This document shows positions 1 through 8,190 of a stretch of DNA of 26,800 bases, piece after piece (positions within the stretch are counted from its first letter, which is position 1; each line of letters starts with the position of its first letter). The notes below the pieces were generated by a model. It saw only the letters and a program-made list of their open reading frames with translations. It was not told the origin of the DNA and did no database searches. Source of the DNA: Pseudomonadota bacterium (lineage in GTDB: Bacteria; Pseudomonadota; Alphaproteobacteria; Acetobacterales; Acetobacteraceae). The DNA is taken from contig JAKAZX010000007.1 in assembly GCA_021826485.1 (NCBI GenBank), positions 1 through 26,800 on the forward strand. The letters run 5' to 3'. Position numbers and translations under genes: made by a program.

Positions 1-865
1 GGATGAGCCGGGGTCCCTGCCCGCGTTCTGCCAGCACTTCGGCAACGGCCCCGCCAAGTCCGCCGAGGACATTGTGTTCCTCCACGGTCATGATGGCACG
101 GGTGCCCGATGCCGCGGCGAGGATGGCAGCGCTGTCGAGCGGCTTGATCGTCGGCATGTCGATGAACCCGATGGACCAGCCGGCGGCGCGTAGCGCGGCG
201 GCGGCTCGCAGCGCGGGATGGACCATCGTCCCGCAGGCGATGATGGTAAGGTCCTTCCCGGCGGCGTGCACCATCGCCTTGCCGAAGGTGAAATCGGGCG
301 GAGTCGGGTAGACCACCGGATCATGGCCGCGCGCGATGCGGAAATAGATCGGCTTCGGATGGGATACGGAGGCGCGCAGCGCGGCGGAGAACTGTGCCGC
401 GTCGGCCGGCGCCACCACCGTGAGATCGGCGATGGCGCGCATCGCGGCGAGGTCCTCGGTGGCGTGGTGCGATGTACCGTAGAAGCCGAGCGCGATGCCG
501 GCGTGATGGCCGATCAACCGCACGGGCAGGGAGCAATAGGCGCAGTCGGTGCGGATCTGCTCGCAGCACAGCAGCGCCAGGTAGGACGCGAATGTCGCGG
601 CGAACGGCATCAGGCCGGTGGCCGCCAGGCCGGCCGCCGCGCTCACCATATGCTGTTCGGAAATGCCGAACTGCAGCAGCCGGTCCGGATGGCGGCGGGC
701 GAGGCCGATCAGCCCGTTGGAATACTGCAGATCGGCGGTGCAGGCGACCACCTTCTGCCCTTCCTCCACCAGATCGCAAAGCGTGTCCGCGAGCGTCGAG
801 AGCGTCGGCGCGCGCGCATTCACCTGCCGATAATGCCAGCTCGACGGGTTTAGCGGGCCGGTCAT
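1..865 (-). CDS. Transketolase C-terminal subunit (partial, runs off the window start)
   Basis: This is the pyrimidine-binding and C-terminal half of a split transketolase, which with the N-terminal subunit transfers two-carbon ketol units using thiamine diphosphate. The frame is open for 288 codons from ATG at 863-865 to the window edge, so the stop lies outside. FGISEQHM near residues 66-73 carries the family Glu (E70) that activates the cofactor. YGTSHHATEDLAAMRAIA and a later VEEHNVLGGLGGAVAE segment are typical of transketolase_C proteins. The start overlaps the stop of the N-terminal subunit by four bases (ATGA), implying translational coupling. Split transketolases like this often sit in catabolic loci and act on unusual keto-sugars or related compounds. 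A DXS-like or dehydrogenase E1-like role is less likely because the partner is a transketolase N-half. Family assignment is strong; the substrate is unknown. Confidence 0.9.
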   Translation of the reverse strand, partial: MTGPLNPSSWHYRQVNARAPTLSTLADTLCDLVEEGQKVVACTADLQYSNGLIGLARRHPDRLLQFGISEQHMVSAAAGLAATGLMPFAATFASYLALLCCEQIRTDCAYCSLPVRLIGHHAGIALGFYGTSHHATEDLAAMRAIADLTVVAPADAAQFSAALRASVSHPKPIYFRIARGHDPVVYPTPPDFTFGKAMVHAAGKDLTIIACGTMVHPALRAAAALRAAGWSIGFIDMPTIKPLDSAAILAAASGTRAIMTVEEHNVLGGLGGAVAEVLAERGQGPRLI

Positions 866-1743
866 GGCGTCTGCCCCTTAATCTCGTCGATCGCCCGTGC
901 AGCGTCGTCGGGGGCGAGATAGCCGAGATGCCAGCCCGGCTCGGTCTCCATATATCCGACGCCTTTGCCTTTCATGGTGTGTGCGATCACGCATGCCGGC
1001 TGCTCGCGGGCAAGATCGGCCTTCAGGCGGCGCAGCAGAATCGTGAGCGATGCCACGTCGTGCCCGTCTGCCTCGTGCACCTGCCATCCGAACGCCCGCC
1101 ACTTGTCTGCCAGCGGTTCGATGGCACTGACTTCCTCCACCCGTCCGTCGAGCTGGTAGCCGTTGCGATCGACGATCGCAACGAGACGCGCGGCGCGGTG
1201 CTGCGCGGCGCTCAATGCCGCAGCCCAAATCTGACCCTCTTGCATTTCGCCGTCGCCGAGCAGGACGTACACGTCAAAGTCCTGGCGGAGCAGCCGGGCG
1301 CCGAGCGCCATACCGAGGCCGACCGACAGGGCGTGGCCGATCGAGCCGGAGCTGAAATCCGCGCCGGGAACGTTGCGCATGTCCGGATGGTCGCCCAGCG
1401 GATTGCCGAGCCGCGTGTAGCCGTCGAGCAGGCTTGCCGGGAAAAACCCCCAGTCGGCGAGCAGGGGATATAGCCCGACGGCGGCGTGCCCCTTGCCCAT
1501 CAGAAAGCGATCCCGCCCAAGCCAATCGGGTTCGCCATGACGAAGGCGCAAAATATCGTAATACAAAACGGCAAATATTTCGGCGCACGAGAACACCGAC
1601 GAATAATGTCCGACCTTGGCGATCTCGATCAGCCGCACCGTTTCGGTGCGCACGAACGTTGCCCGATCCCGGAGATGGGCGACCTGCGCGGCGGTCAGTT
1701 CGTTTGACGACACCGGCGATGCCTGGCCACGACCGGATTCCAT
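862..1743 (-). CDS. Transketolase N-terminal subunit
   Basis: This 293-residue protein is the thiamine-diphosphate-binding half of a two-gene transketolase. The cofactor/metal motif is visible as GDGEMQEG at residues 163-170, closing with VDRNGYQ near 191-197. Upstream elements include GHYSS near 45-49, MGKGHAAVGLYP near 82-93 and SSGSIGHALSVGLGMA near 131-146, all in family order. The length is normal for an N-terminal subunit, about half of a fused transketolase. The ATG at 1741-1743 is preceded by AGGAG at 1756-1760 with a rather long 12-base spacer, so a start a few codons downstream (for example the GTG of VSSNEL) cannot be excluded. It is the first gene of the leftward pair and diverges from the ABC transporter operon, suggesting shared control from the gap between them. 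It belongs to the cytosolic transketolase family; the specific reaction is unknown. Confidence 0.93.
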   Translation of the reverse strand: MESGRGQASPVSSNELTAAQVAHLRDRATFVRTETVRLIEIAKVGHYSSVFSCAEIFAVLYYDILRLRHGEPDWLGRDRFLMGKGHAAVGLYPLLADWGFFPASLLDGYTRLGNPLGDHPDMRNVPGADFSSGSIGHALSVGLGMALGARLLRQDFDVYVLLGDGEMQEGQIWAAALSAAQHRAARLVAIVDRNGYQLDGRVEEVSAIEPLADKWRAFGWQVHEADGHDVASLTILLRRLKADLAREQPACVIAHTMKGKGVGYMETEPGWHLGYLAPDDAARAIDEIKGQTP

Positions 1744-1779
1744 CTTGCCGACGCACTCCTCTGTCCGGGGATTCGGTGC

Positions 1780-1808
1780 TTCACGTTCGATATCTTATAA
1801 GCTATAAG
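1780..1808 (+). promoter_or_regulatory. Putative promoter with overlapping palindromic operator between divergent operons
   Basis: In the 121-base gap between the transketolase pair and the transporter operon there is a rare AT-rich patch. It contains an inverted repeat, CTTATA (1794-1799), AGC, TATAAG (1803-1808), and the left arm also forms the perfect 8-base palindrome CTTATAAG. A rightward -35-like TTCACG (1780-1785) is 17 bases from TATAAG (1803-1808), so the palindrome would cover the -10 box. The reverse complement of the left arm could be a leftward -10 box with only a weak -35. Short AT-rich palindromes of this form are typical of GntR-family repressors, but no regulator gene is in the window. 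Both the promoter and the operator are inferred from sequence pattern only. Confidence 0.45.
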
Positions 1809-1864
1809 TCGATCCGCAAGCCTGCTATTCGGTTCGGCATGCAAAGCATCGGCGGGGGGACAGA

Positions 1865-3406
1865 ATGCGAGCACCACGGGCATGGCGTGTTGCGGTACTG
1901 CTCACCGGGACGCTGCTCCTGCCGGCGGGCCGCGCCGCGGCGGATCCCAGCACCTTCGTCTATGCCGACGCCGGCGAGCCGAGCACCATCGATCCGGCCA
2001 AGGCGAATGTGAACTTCGAACTCACCATCACGCGCAACGTCTATGACCGGCTGGTCGACTTCGACCCGAGCGATCCGGCGCATCTGCTGCCGGCCCTCGC
2101 GCTCTTATGGACGCAGGATGGCGACGCCTGGACGTTCAAACTGCGGCAGGGCGTGAAATTCCACGATGGCCAGGCCTTCACCTCGACGGATGTGAAGGCC
2201 ACGCTCGATCGGCTGCTGCGCATCGGCCAGGGACAGAGCTATCTGGTCGATGACATCGCCTCCGTCACCGTCATCGATCCGGCAACCATCCGTATCACCA
2301 CGCGCGCGCCCAACGTGTTCCTGGCCGGCAACCTCTCCCGGATCGAGATGTCGTCGGCGGATGACATCAATCGTCACGCCCAGGATGCGGACAAGGGTGA
2401 CGCCTGGTTTGGCGAGCACGCCAACGGCACGGGGCCCTATTCGTTCGTCAGCTGGACCCGAGGGTCCCAGATCGAGCTCCGTCGCAACGCCGGCTGGTGG
2501 GGCGCATTCCCCAAGGGTGCGTTCGACCGCGTGATCGATCGCTTCGTGAATGACGGCGCCACACGCGCGCGGGGGCTGGAAGGCGGTGAATTCGATCTCG
2601 CCAATTTCGTGCCGCGCGACGATGCACTCCGGCTCGGCCACAGTAGCGGGTTCCATGTCATCGAGGGCAACAATCTCTGGGCCTGGCCGGCGATCTATCT
2701 GAACATGCATCTTGCGCCGACGAATAATGCCGACTTCCGCGACGCGCTGGTACGCGCGTTCGACTATGGTGCGATGAGCCAGTACTTCCAGACTGGCAAC
2801 GTAATCCCACGTGGTCCGGTACCAAGCTGGTTCCCCGGCAGCCCGGAACAGCAGGAACCACCGATTACCACGGATCTCGCCGCCGCCAAGGATGCTCTTG
2901 CGAAATCCGGGGAGGGCGGAGCGAGCATGAAATGCGTCATCCCGTCCGGCTTCCCCGAATTCAGTTTCGCCGCAACCGTCCTGCAGTCCTCGGCGGCCCG
3001 GCTGGGCATCAAGGTTTCGATCGAAGAGGCGCCGTTCGTTCAGGCGATCACCGCAATCAAGCAGGACCACAGCAATTGCTTCGTGCTCGGGAATGCCAAT
3101 CTCAGCCCGACCGACGCCACCAAGTTCTTCGCCGCCCACTATCTGAAGGACGGGTTCTACAATTCCGGCCGCTATGACGATCCGGCGCTGGACGCGCTGG
3201 TTCACAGGATACCGACGATTGCGGATCAGAAGGAACGGGACGGCATGCTGAAAGCGGCATTCGAAACCGTCGTGCAGTCCCACTACATCATCTGGGCAGC
3301 GCGCCCGACGACCGTGGTGCCGGAGCCGGATCGCATCGCCGGATACCGCATCGATCCGGCCGAATACATCAACGCCCGGTTTTGGGAAATCCACGCGGCG
3401 CAGTGA
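1865..3406 (+). CDS. ABC transporter family 5 substrate-binding protein (DppA/OppA-like)
   Basis: This 513-residue protein should be the periplasmic binding component of the importer encoded by the next four genes. A Sec-type signal peptide is visible at residues 1-26: a basic start, a hydrophobic VAVLLTGTLLLP core and probable cleavage at AAA-D27. The mature part has the SBP_bac_5 layout: an opening such as GEPSTIDPAKANVNFE, the FKLRQGVKFHDGQAFTSTDVKATLDRLL segment, a GTGPYSFVSW motif, and a C-terminal half with ALDALVHR. Length is normal for the family. The ATG at 1865 follows a purine-rich GGGGGGA (1854-1860). Members bind di- or oligopeptides, nickel, opines or glycosides, so the ligand cannot be named. 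The nearby lactonase and amidase-like genes hint at a small organic amide or lactone. It opens the operon downstream of the palindrome-containing promoter region. Confidence 0.93.
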   Translation: MRAPRAWRVAVLLTGTLLLPAGRAAADPSTFVYADAGEPSTIDPAKANVNFELTITRNVYDRLVDFDPSDPAHLLPALALLWTQDGDAWTFKLRQGVKFHDGQAFTSTDVKATLDRLLRIGQGQSYLVDDIASVTVIDPATIRITTRAPNVFLAGNLSRIEMSSADDINRHAQDADKGDAWFGEHANGTGPYSFVSWTRGSQIELRRNAGWWGAFPKGAFDRVIDRFVNDGATRARGLEGGEFDLANFVPRDDALRLGHSSGFHVIEGNNLWAWPAIYLNMHLAPTNNADFRDALVRAFDYGAMSQYFQTGNVIPRGPVPSWFPGSPEQQEPPITTDLAAAKDALAKSGEGGASMKCVIPSGFPEFSFAATVLQSSAARLGIKVSIEEAPFVQAITAIKQDHSNCFVLGNANLSPTDATKFFAAHYLKDGFYNSGRYDDPALDALVHRIPTIADQKERDGMLKAAFETVVQSHYIIWAARPTTVVPEPDRIAGYRIDPAEYINARFWEIHAAQ

Positions 3407-3413
3407 TCCGGCG

Positions 3414-4427
3414 ATGACGGCGTTCATCGCTCGCCGTCTCGCATGGGGCGTGCTGCTGCTGCTGCTTGTGGCGACGCTGACCTTTTTTCTCAGTCGGGTC
3501 GTGCCGGCCGATCCGGCGGCGTTTCTGGCGGGACAGAACACGTCCGCGGCGACGGTGGCACGGATCCGTGCGGAATATGGGCTCGACCGGCCGCTGCCGG
3601 TACAGTTCGCCACCTATCTCGGCGGTCTGGTGCGGTTGGATTTCGGCGAGTCGCTGCGTACGCACCGACCCGTCGCCGACGACCTTGTGCAGTTCCTGCC
3701 CGCTTCGCTGGAACTGCTGATCGTCAGTTTCATGATCTACGTAATTGCCAGCTTCTGGCTCGCCGTTGCCGCGGCGCGGCGGCCGGGCGGTGCCGTGGAC
3801 ACGGCAATCCGGTTGCTGACGATGCTGGCTACCGGCATTCCGGTCTTCTGGCTCGGCATGGCGTTGCAGTTCGTGTTCTTCTATCGGCTGCACTGGCTGC
3901 CGCTGGCGGGGCGCTTCCCGCTTCGCGACACACCGCCACCGGTCCATACCGGATTCCTGCTGGCGGACTCCCTTATTGCCGGCAGTCTTGACGATGTCTG
4001 GAAGTCACTGCGGTGCCTGGCCATGCCCGCGCTCACCATCGTCCTCAATCTGCTCGCAGTCGGCACGCGCCTTTCCCGCGCCGCACTGATCGCGGAGTTC
4101 GACCGGCCTTACGTAAGGACGGCGCGCGGCAAGGGCCTCGGGCCGCGCGCGATCCTGTATCGGCACGTGCTGCGCAATGCGCTCAGTCCGGTGCTGACCG
4201 TCACGACGATGCAGTTCGGCTATATGCTGAGCTGGGTCATCCTGGTGGAGGTCATCTTTGGCTGGCCCGGCATCGGCCTGTACGCGTACCAGTCGTTCGA
4301 GGTCTTCGATTATGCGCCGGTGATCGCGCTGGCGATCGTTTCCACGGCCGGCTTCGTCCTGATCAACCTGATCATGGACCTGATCTATCCGCTGATCGAC
4401 CCGCGGGTCCGAGGGCTCGCGACATGA
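3414..4427 (+). CDS. ABC transporter permease, DppB/OppB type
   Basis: This 337-residue inner-membrane protein is one of two pore-forming subunits of the importer. It begins with the characteristic DppB N-terminus: a basic MTAFIARRLAWGVLLLLLV helix, then FFLSRVVPADPAAF. Several further hydrophobic spans follow. The cytoplasmic EAA-type loop that contacts the ATPases appears near residues 233-256 (YVRTARGKGLGPRAILYRHV followed by LRNALSPVLTV). A C-terminal helix pair ends in DLIYPLIDPRVR, as in the family. The gene starts 7 bases after the binding-protein stop, without a strong ribosome-binding site, and its own stop overlaps the next start by four bases (ATGA). It should pair with the DppC-type permease that follows. 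Confidence 0.94.
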   Translation: MTAFIARRLAWGVLLLLLVATLTFFLSRVVPADPAAFLAGQNTSAATVARIRAEYGLDRPLPVQFATYLGGLVRLDFGESLRTHRPVADDLVQFLPASLELLIVSFMIYVIASFWLAVAAARRPGGAVDTAIRLLTMLATGIPVFWLGMALQFVFFYRLHWLPLAGRFPLRDTPPPVHTGFLLADSLIAGSLDDVWKSLRCLAMPALTIVLNLLAVGTRLSRAALIAEFDRPYVRTARGKGLGPRAILYRHVLRNALSPVLTVTTMQFGYMLSWVILVEVIFGWPGIGLYAYQSFEVFDYAPVIALAIVSTAGFVLINLIMDLIYPLIDPRVRGLAT

Positions 4428-5290
4428 GCGGCACCGCGTCATCCGTCACTGCCCACACGACGAGACTTTCCTCGACGGGTTGGCCGGGGCGGGTGCTGCT
4501 GATCGTCGCGTGGATCATCGCCGCAGCACTTGCCGTCTTCGCGCTGATGCCCCACCTGGTTGCCCCGTACGATCCGATCTTCCTCGATGTCGTAGATCGC
4601 CTGCGTGCGCCCGGACTGTCGCATCCGTTCGGCACGGACGAGGGGGGACGCGACATCTTGTCCCGCGTCATCTACGGGACGCGCTACTCGCTTGGCGTGG
4701 CCGTCGCCATCGTGATCGTGGCGGCGCTGATCGGTATCCTCTACGGCGCCGCCGCCGGGATGTCGTCGCGTCGGACGGACGATCTGCTCATGCGGATCGT
4801 GGACCTGTTCTTCGGCATACCCGCGCTGGTCCTGGCGCTTGCGCTGGCGGCGGCGATCGGCCGTGGACTGGATACGGTCGTGCTCTCGCTCGCCGTCGTG
4901 TGGTGGCCCGGCTATGCGCGTCTGGTGCGCGGAGAAGTCCTGCGTCTGCGGGAGCGTCCGCATGTCGAGGCAGCGCGTGCCCTCGGCGTGGGCACGTGGT
5001 CGCTGCTGTTCCGCCATATCCTGCCCTTTGTCGTCCAGCCGGTGAACGTGCGCATCACCACCGATATCGGCTATGCGCTGATCGCCGTGACGGCTCTGTC
5101 GTTTCTCGGTCTGGGTGCGGAATCGCCGACGCCGGAATGGGGCCTGCTGATCCGCGATTCGCGGCCATATTTCGGGTCGGCCTGGTGGTATCTGGTATTC
5201 CCGGGGGTCATGGTCATGGTGACTGCAACGGTCTGCTCCATCATCGGTGACGGGCTGGCCGGCTCGGAGGCGTCGTCGCGCGGCGCATGA
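4424..5290 (+). CDS. ABC transporter permease, DppC/OppC type
   Basis: This 288-residue inner-membrane protein is the second pore subunit. The ATG at 4424-4426 overlaps the upstream stop (ATGA), and this start gives a normal DppC length. An in-frame opening further upstream would run through the DppB gene and was rejected. After a short cytoplasmic tail there is a first hydrophobic helix (about residues 24-42), then the family's LVAPYDPIFLD and HPFGTDEGGRDILSRVIYGTRYSL segments, which are nearly diagnostic for DppC. The EAA loop starts near H180 (HVEAARALGVGTWSLLFRH), followed by the conserved ALSFLGLGAESPTPEWG near the C terminus. The stop overlaps the first ATPase start by four bases. Confidence 0.95.
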   Translation: MSGTASSVTAHTTRLSSTGWPGRVLLIVAWIIAAALAVFALMPHLVAPYDPIFLDVVDRLRAPGLSHPFGTDEGGRDILSRVIYGTRYSLGVAVAIVIVAALIGILYGAAAGMSSRRTDDLLMRIVDLFFGIPALVLALALAAAIGRGLDTVVLSLAVVWWPGYARLVRGEVLRLRERPHVEAARALGVGTWSLLFRHILPFVVQPVNVRITTDIGYALIAVTALSFLGLGAESPTPEWGLLIRDSRPYFGSAWWYLVFPGVMVMVTATVCSIIGDGLAGSEASSRGA

Positions 5291-6276
5291 TCCTTTCCGT
5301 GCGCGACCTCCGCATCCGGTTCGGCCATGCCGCTGCTGCTCCGTTCGCCGTCGACGGGCTGGATTTCGACGTGTCGGCCGGGGAAATTTTCGTCATCATC
5401 GGCGAGTCGGGATCGGGCAAATCACTGACGGGGCTGTCGGTGCTCGGCCTGCTTCCGCAGGGTGCGGTCGCGAGCGGTTCGATCCGGTTCGACGGGCAGG
5501 AACTGCTGAACCAGCCGGAAGCGGTGCTGCGCCCGCTGCGGGGCGGCCGGATCGGGGTCGTCTATCAGGACCCGCTGAGTGCGATGAATCCGGTCTGGCC
5601 GGTGGGCGAGCAGATTGCGGAAGTGCTGCGGGCACATGGCCTTGCCGGGCGGCGCGAGGCGGCGCGCCGTTCTGTCGAGTTACTGGAGCGCGTGCACATT
5701 CCCGATGCTCCACGCATCGCGCTCGCATATCCGCACGAGATCAGTGGCGGCATGCGGCAGCGGGCAATGATTGCGATGGCGCTGGCCTGCGGACCGCGCA
5801 TGCTGATTGCCGATGAACCGACCACGGCGCTCGATGTCACCATCAAGGCGCAGATTCTCGAACTGTTGTCCGAGCTTCGCCGCGAGCTGGCGCTGACCGT
5901 GGTGCTGATCACCCACGACATGGGCGTGGTCGCGGAACTCGCGGACCGCATCCTGGTGATGTATGCCGGCAAGGTCGCGGAGCTTGGCCCCGCGGCGCAG
6001 ATCATGAACCGGCCGTCCCATCCCTACACGCAGGCATTGCTGTTCAGCGCGACGATGTCCGAAGCTCCGGCCAAGGCCGATCTGCCGGCCATTCGCGGCA
6101 CGGCGCCGCCGATCGAGGCACGGCCCGCCGGCTGCCGCTTCCATCCGCGCTGCCCGCAGGCCGCTGCCGACTGCCGGGAAGCGGCGCCGAACTTGCGCCG
6201 GTTGGGGGACGTGCTGCTTGCGTGCCACTACCCGCTCTTGAACGGAGACGCCGCCCGACCGGGATGCGCGCCATGA
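5287..6276 (+). CDS. ABC transporter ATPase, DppD/OppD type
   Basis: This 329-residue cytoplasmic ATPase is one of the two motor subunits of the importer. Complete nucleotide-binding motifs are visible: Walker A GESGSGKS at residues 39-46, a Q-loop with VYQDPLSAMNP, the signature SGGMRQ at 153-158, Walker B ending in D176-E177 (IADEPTTALD), and the H-loop His210 in THDMG. The C-terminal extension carries the oligopeptide/dipeptide transporter hallmark with spaced cysteines (CRFHPRCP, then DCREAAPNLR, then ACHYPL), which in related proteins can hold an iron-sulfur cluster. The start overlaps the DppC stop by four bases and the stop overlaps the second ATPase start in the same way. No motif residue is missing, so it should be active. 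Confidence 0.96.
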   Translation: MILSVRDLRIRFGHAAAAPFAVDGLDFDVSAGEIFVIIGESGSGKSLTGLSVLGLLPQGAVASGSIRFDGQELLNQPEAVLRPLRGGRIGVVYQDPLSAMNPVWPVGEQIAEVLRAHGLAGRREAARRSVELLERVHIPDAPRIALAYPHEISGGMRQRAMIAMALACGPRMLIADEPTTALDVTIKAQILELLSELRRELALTVVLITHDMGVVAELADRILVMYAGKVAELGPAAQIMNRPSHPYTQALLFSATMSEAPAKADLPAIRGTAPPIEARPAGCRFHPRCPQAAADCREAAPNLRRLGDVLLACHYPLLNGDAARPGCAP

Positions 6277-7316
6277 CGGTGCCGCTGCTGGCACTGGACG
6301 GTGTGCGCAAGAGCTTTGCGCAGCGTCGTGGCGGCGCCGCGGTGCAGGCGGTGGCGGGCGTCTCGCTTAATCTTGCGGCCGGCGAGACGCTGGGCCTGGT
6401 CGGGGAAACGGGGTGCGGGAAGTCGACGCTGGCGCGTCTCGCGCTGCGCCTGCTGGAGCCGAGCGGCGGACGCATTCTGTTCGACGGGCAGGACATCACG
6501 ACCGCCGGTCCGGCGGCGCTGCTGGCGATCCGAAGGCGGATGCAGGCGGTGTTCCAGGACCCGTTGGCATCGCTCAATCCGCGGATGCGGATTGCCGATA
6601 TTCTGGCGGAGCCGTTCCGGGTTCACCGCACGACGCCACGCGGCGGCGCGGCGGCGCGCATCGCCGAACTGCTGGCCTTCGTCGGGCTGGAAGGCATCGA
6701 TACGCGCCGCCTCCCGGCGCAGTTCTCCGGCGGACAGTTGCAGCGGATCGCGATCGCCCGCGCACTGGCGCTGGAACCCGCGTTGATCGTCGCAGATGAG
6801 CCGACCTCCGCGCTTGACCCCTCGGTTCAGGCGCAGATCGTGAATCTGCTGCTGCACGTGCAGCGCGCGCGCGGCATCGCCTATCTGCTGATCTCGCATG
6901 ATCTGGAAGTCGTGGGTCATGTCGCGGACCGGATCGCGGTGATGTATCTCGGCGTGATCGTGGAACTCGCGCCGACCGGGCACCTGCTGCGGGAGGCGTG
7001 GCATCCGTACGCCCAGGCATTGCTCTCGGCTGCGCCGACGTTGGCGGCGCGGCGCGACCGTTCCTGGCAGCGAATCCTGCTCGGCGGCGATCTGCCGAAC
7101 CCGGCGGATGCCCCGTCCGGCTGTCGCTTCCATCCGCGCTGCCCGATCGCGCGCGAAGCGTGCCGGCGGGAGGTGCCGGAGCTTCGCCCGGTGGGTTCGC
7201 AGGGGCGGTACGTTGCCTGTCATCTTGCGCCGGCGGAGACGGCTGTGCTCGGCGCTGCGATCGGCCGCGGCCGCCGTGGTGGCGCGCGGATGCAAGCGAG
7301 GGAGGGCACGACATGA
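6273..7316 (+). CDS. ABC transporter ATPase, DppF/OppF type
   Basis: This 347-residue protein is the second ATPase of the importer. I chose the ATG at 6273 because it makes the same ATGA overlap seen throughout the operon; an in-frame ATG nine bases earlier (6264) and one at 6222 are possible but would extend the protein unusually. Walker A is GETGCGKST at residues 44-52, the signature is SGGQLQR from S152, and Walker B ends in D175-E176 (VADEPTSALD). An H-loop SHDLEVV follows. The C-terminal cysteine-bearing segment CRFHPRCPIAREACRRE marks the oligopeptide type. The last ~25 residues are a basic Gly/Arg-rich tail (GRGRRGGARMQAREGTT), longer than in typical DppF. It overlaps the downstream lactonase start by four bases. 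Confidence 0.95.
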   Translation: MTVPLLALDGVRKSFAQRRGGAAVQAVAGVSLNLAAGETLGLVGETGCGKSTLARLALRLLEPSGGRILFDGQDITTAGPAALLAIRRRMQAVFQDPLASLNPRMRIADILAEPFRVHRTTPRGGAAARIAELLAFVGLEGIDTRRLPAQFSGGQLQRIAIARALALEPALIVADEPTSALDPSVQAQIVNLLLHVQRARGIAYLLISHDLEVVGHVADRIAVMYLGVIVELAPTGHLLREAWHPYAQALLSAAPTLAARRDRSWQRILLGGDLPNPADAPSGCRFHPRCPIAREACRREVPELRPVGSQGRYVACHLAPAETAVLGAAIGRGRRGGARMQAREGTT

Positions 7317-8170
7317 TGCGCGATATCCAGGTGCAGGTGCGTGGCCTTGGCTTTCCCGAAGGTCCGGTCGTGCTGCCGGACGGCGAGATCGCCTTTGTCG
7401 ATCTGCTGCACCGCAAGGTTCGCATCCTGCGCGACGGGCTCGTGCGGGCGCTTGCGCTGCTGGGCGGAGCCCCGAACGGCATGCGGCTCGGCCCCGACGG
7501 GGCACTCTACATCGCGAACAATGGGGGTCTTGCGCCGGTCGCACCGGGGCGGCTGAGTGCGGCTGACCCGCCGATCTCCGGCCGCCTGCAACGCCTGACC
7601 CTCGACGGCGTCTGCACCGATTTCGCCACCAACCTACCCGGCGGCAAGCCGTCGCGACCCAATGATCTGGTGTTCAGCGACCGCGGCGACGTCGTGTTCA
7701 CCGATCCGCAGAACTGGGAGGTGCTGAAGCATGGCGACCCGTCCAGCCTTGCCGGCTACCTCGGTGGCCAGTTGCTGCTCGCGCGGCCGGACGGCAGCGT
7801 GACGCTGCTGGCCCGCACCACCGGCTTTCCCAACGGTCTCGCCTTCCATCCGGACGGATCGCTGCTGGTCGGGCTGACAATCGAACATCGCATCCTGCGA
7901 TATCCCTGGCTCGGCGATGCCGTGGGTGAGCCGGAGACGTGGTGCCGCTTCGACGACCGCTTCAATCCGGACGGCATGGTGTTCCACGGAAATCATCTGC
8001 TGGTGACCGGCAGCGTGGGCGATCGCATCGCCATCCTCGACGCCGCGGGCGAGATGCTGGAGCAGATCGATACCGGCCCGGGCAGCGATCCCACCAATCT
8101 CTGCGTGCATGACGACATGATCTGGGTGACGCTCGGGCTGGCCGGGCAACTCGTCTCGATCCGCCTGTAG
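7313..8170 (+). CDS. SMP-30/gluconolactonase family hydrolase
   Basis: This 285-residue protein belongs to the six-bladed beta-propeller SMP-30/gluconolactonase/LRE-like family. These are metal-dependent lactonases, for example gluconolactonase, and some act as esterases. Probable metal ligands fall in family positions: E16 in GFPEGPVV, N117 in SRPNDLVF, N174 in GFPNGLAFHPDG and D220 in FNPDGMVF. There is no signal peptide, so it should act in the cytoplasm on the imported compound or a product of it. ATG at 7313 is followed directly by a second ATG. The first overlaps the ATPase stop (ATGA), matching the operon pattern, and an extended frame reaching back into the ATPase gene was rejected. 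Its place right after the transporter genes suggests a catabolic step, but the lactone or ester substrate is unknown. Confidence 0.9.
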   Translation: MMRDIQVQVRGLGFPEGPVVLPDGEIAFVDLLHRKVRILRDGLVRALALLGGAPNGMRLGPDGALYIANNGGLAPVAPGRLSAADPPISGRLQRLTLDGVCTDFATNLPGGKPSRPNDLVFSDRGDVVFTDPQNWEVLKHGDPSSLAGYLGGQLLLARPDGSVTLLARTTGFPNGLAFHPDGSLLVGLTIEHRILRYPWLGDAVGEPETWCRFDDRFNPDGMVFHGNHLLVTGSVGDRIAILDAAGEMLEQIDTGPGSDPTNLCVHDDMIWVTLGLAGQLVSIRL

Positions 8171-8190
8171 CGGGCACGGAGGTACTGGAC

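Noticed and set aside
2105..3613. Long minus-strand open frame opposite the family 5 binding protein
   Set aside because: No recognisable domain, and the plus-strand frame encodes a full binding protein with signal peptide and operon context.
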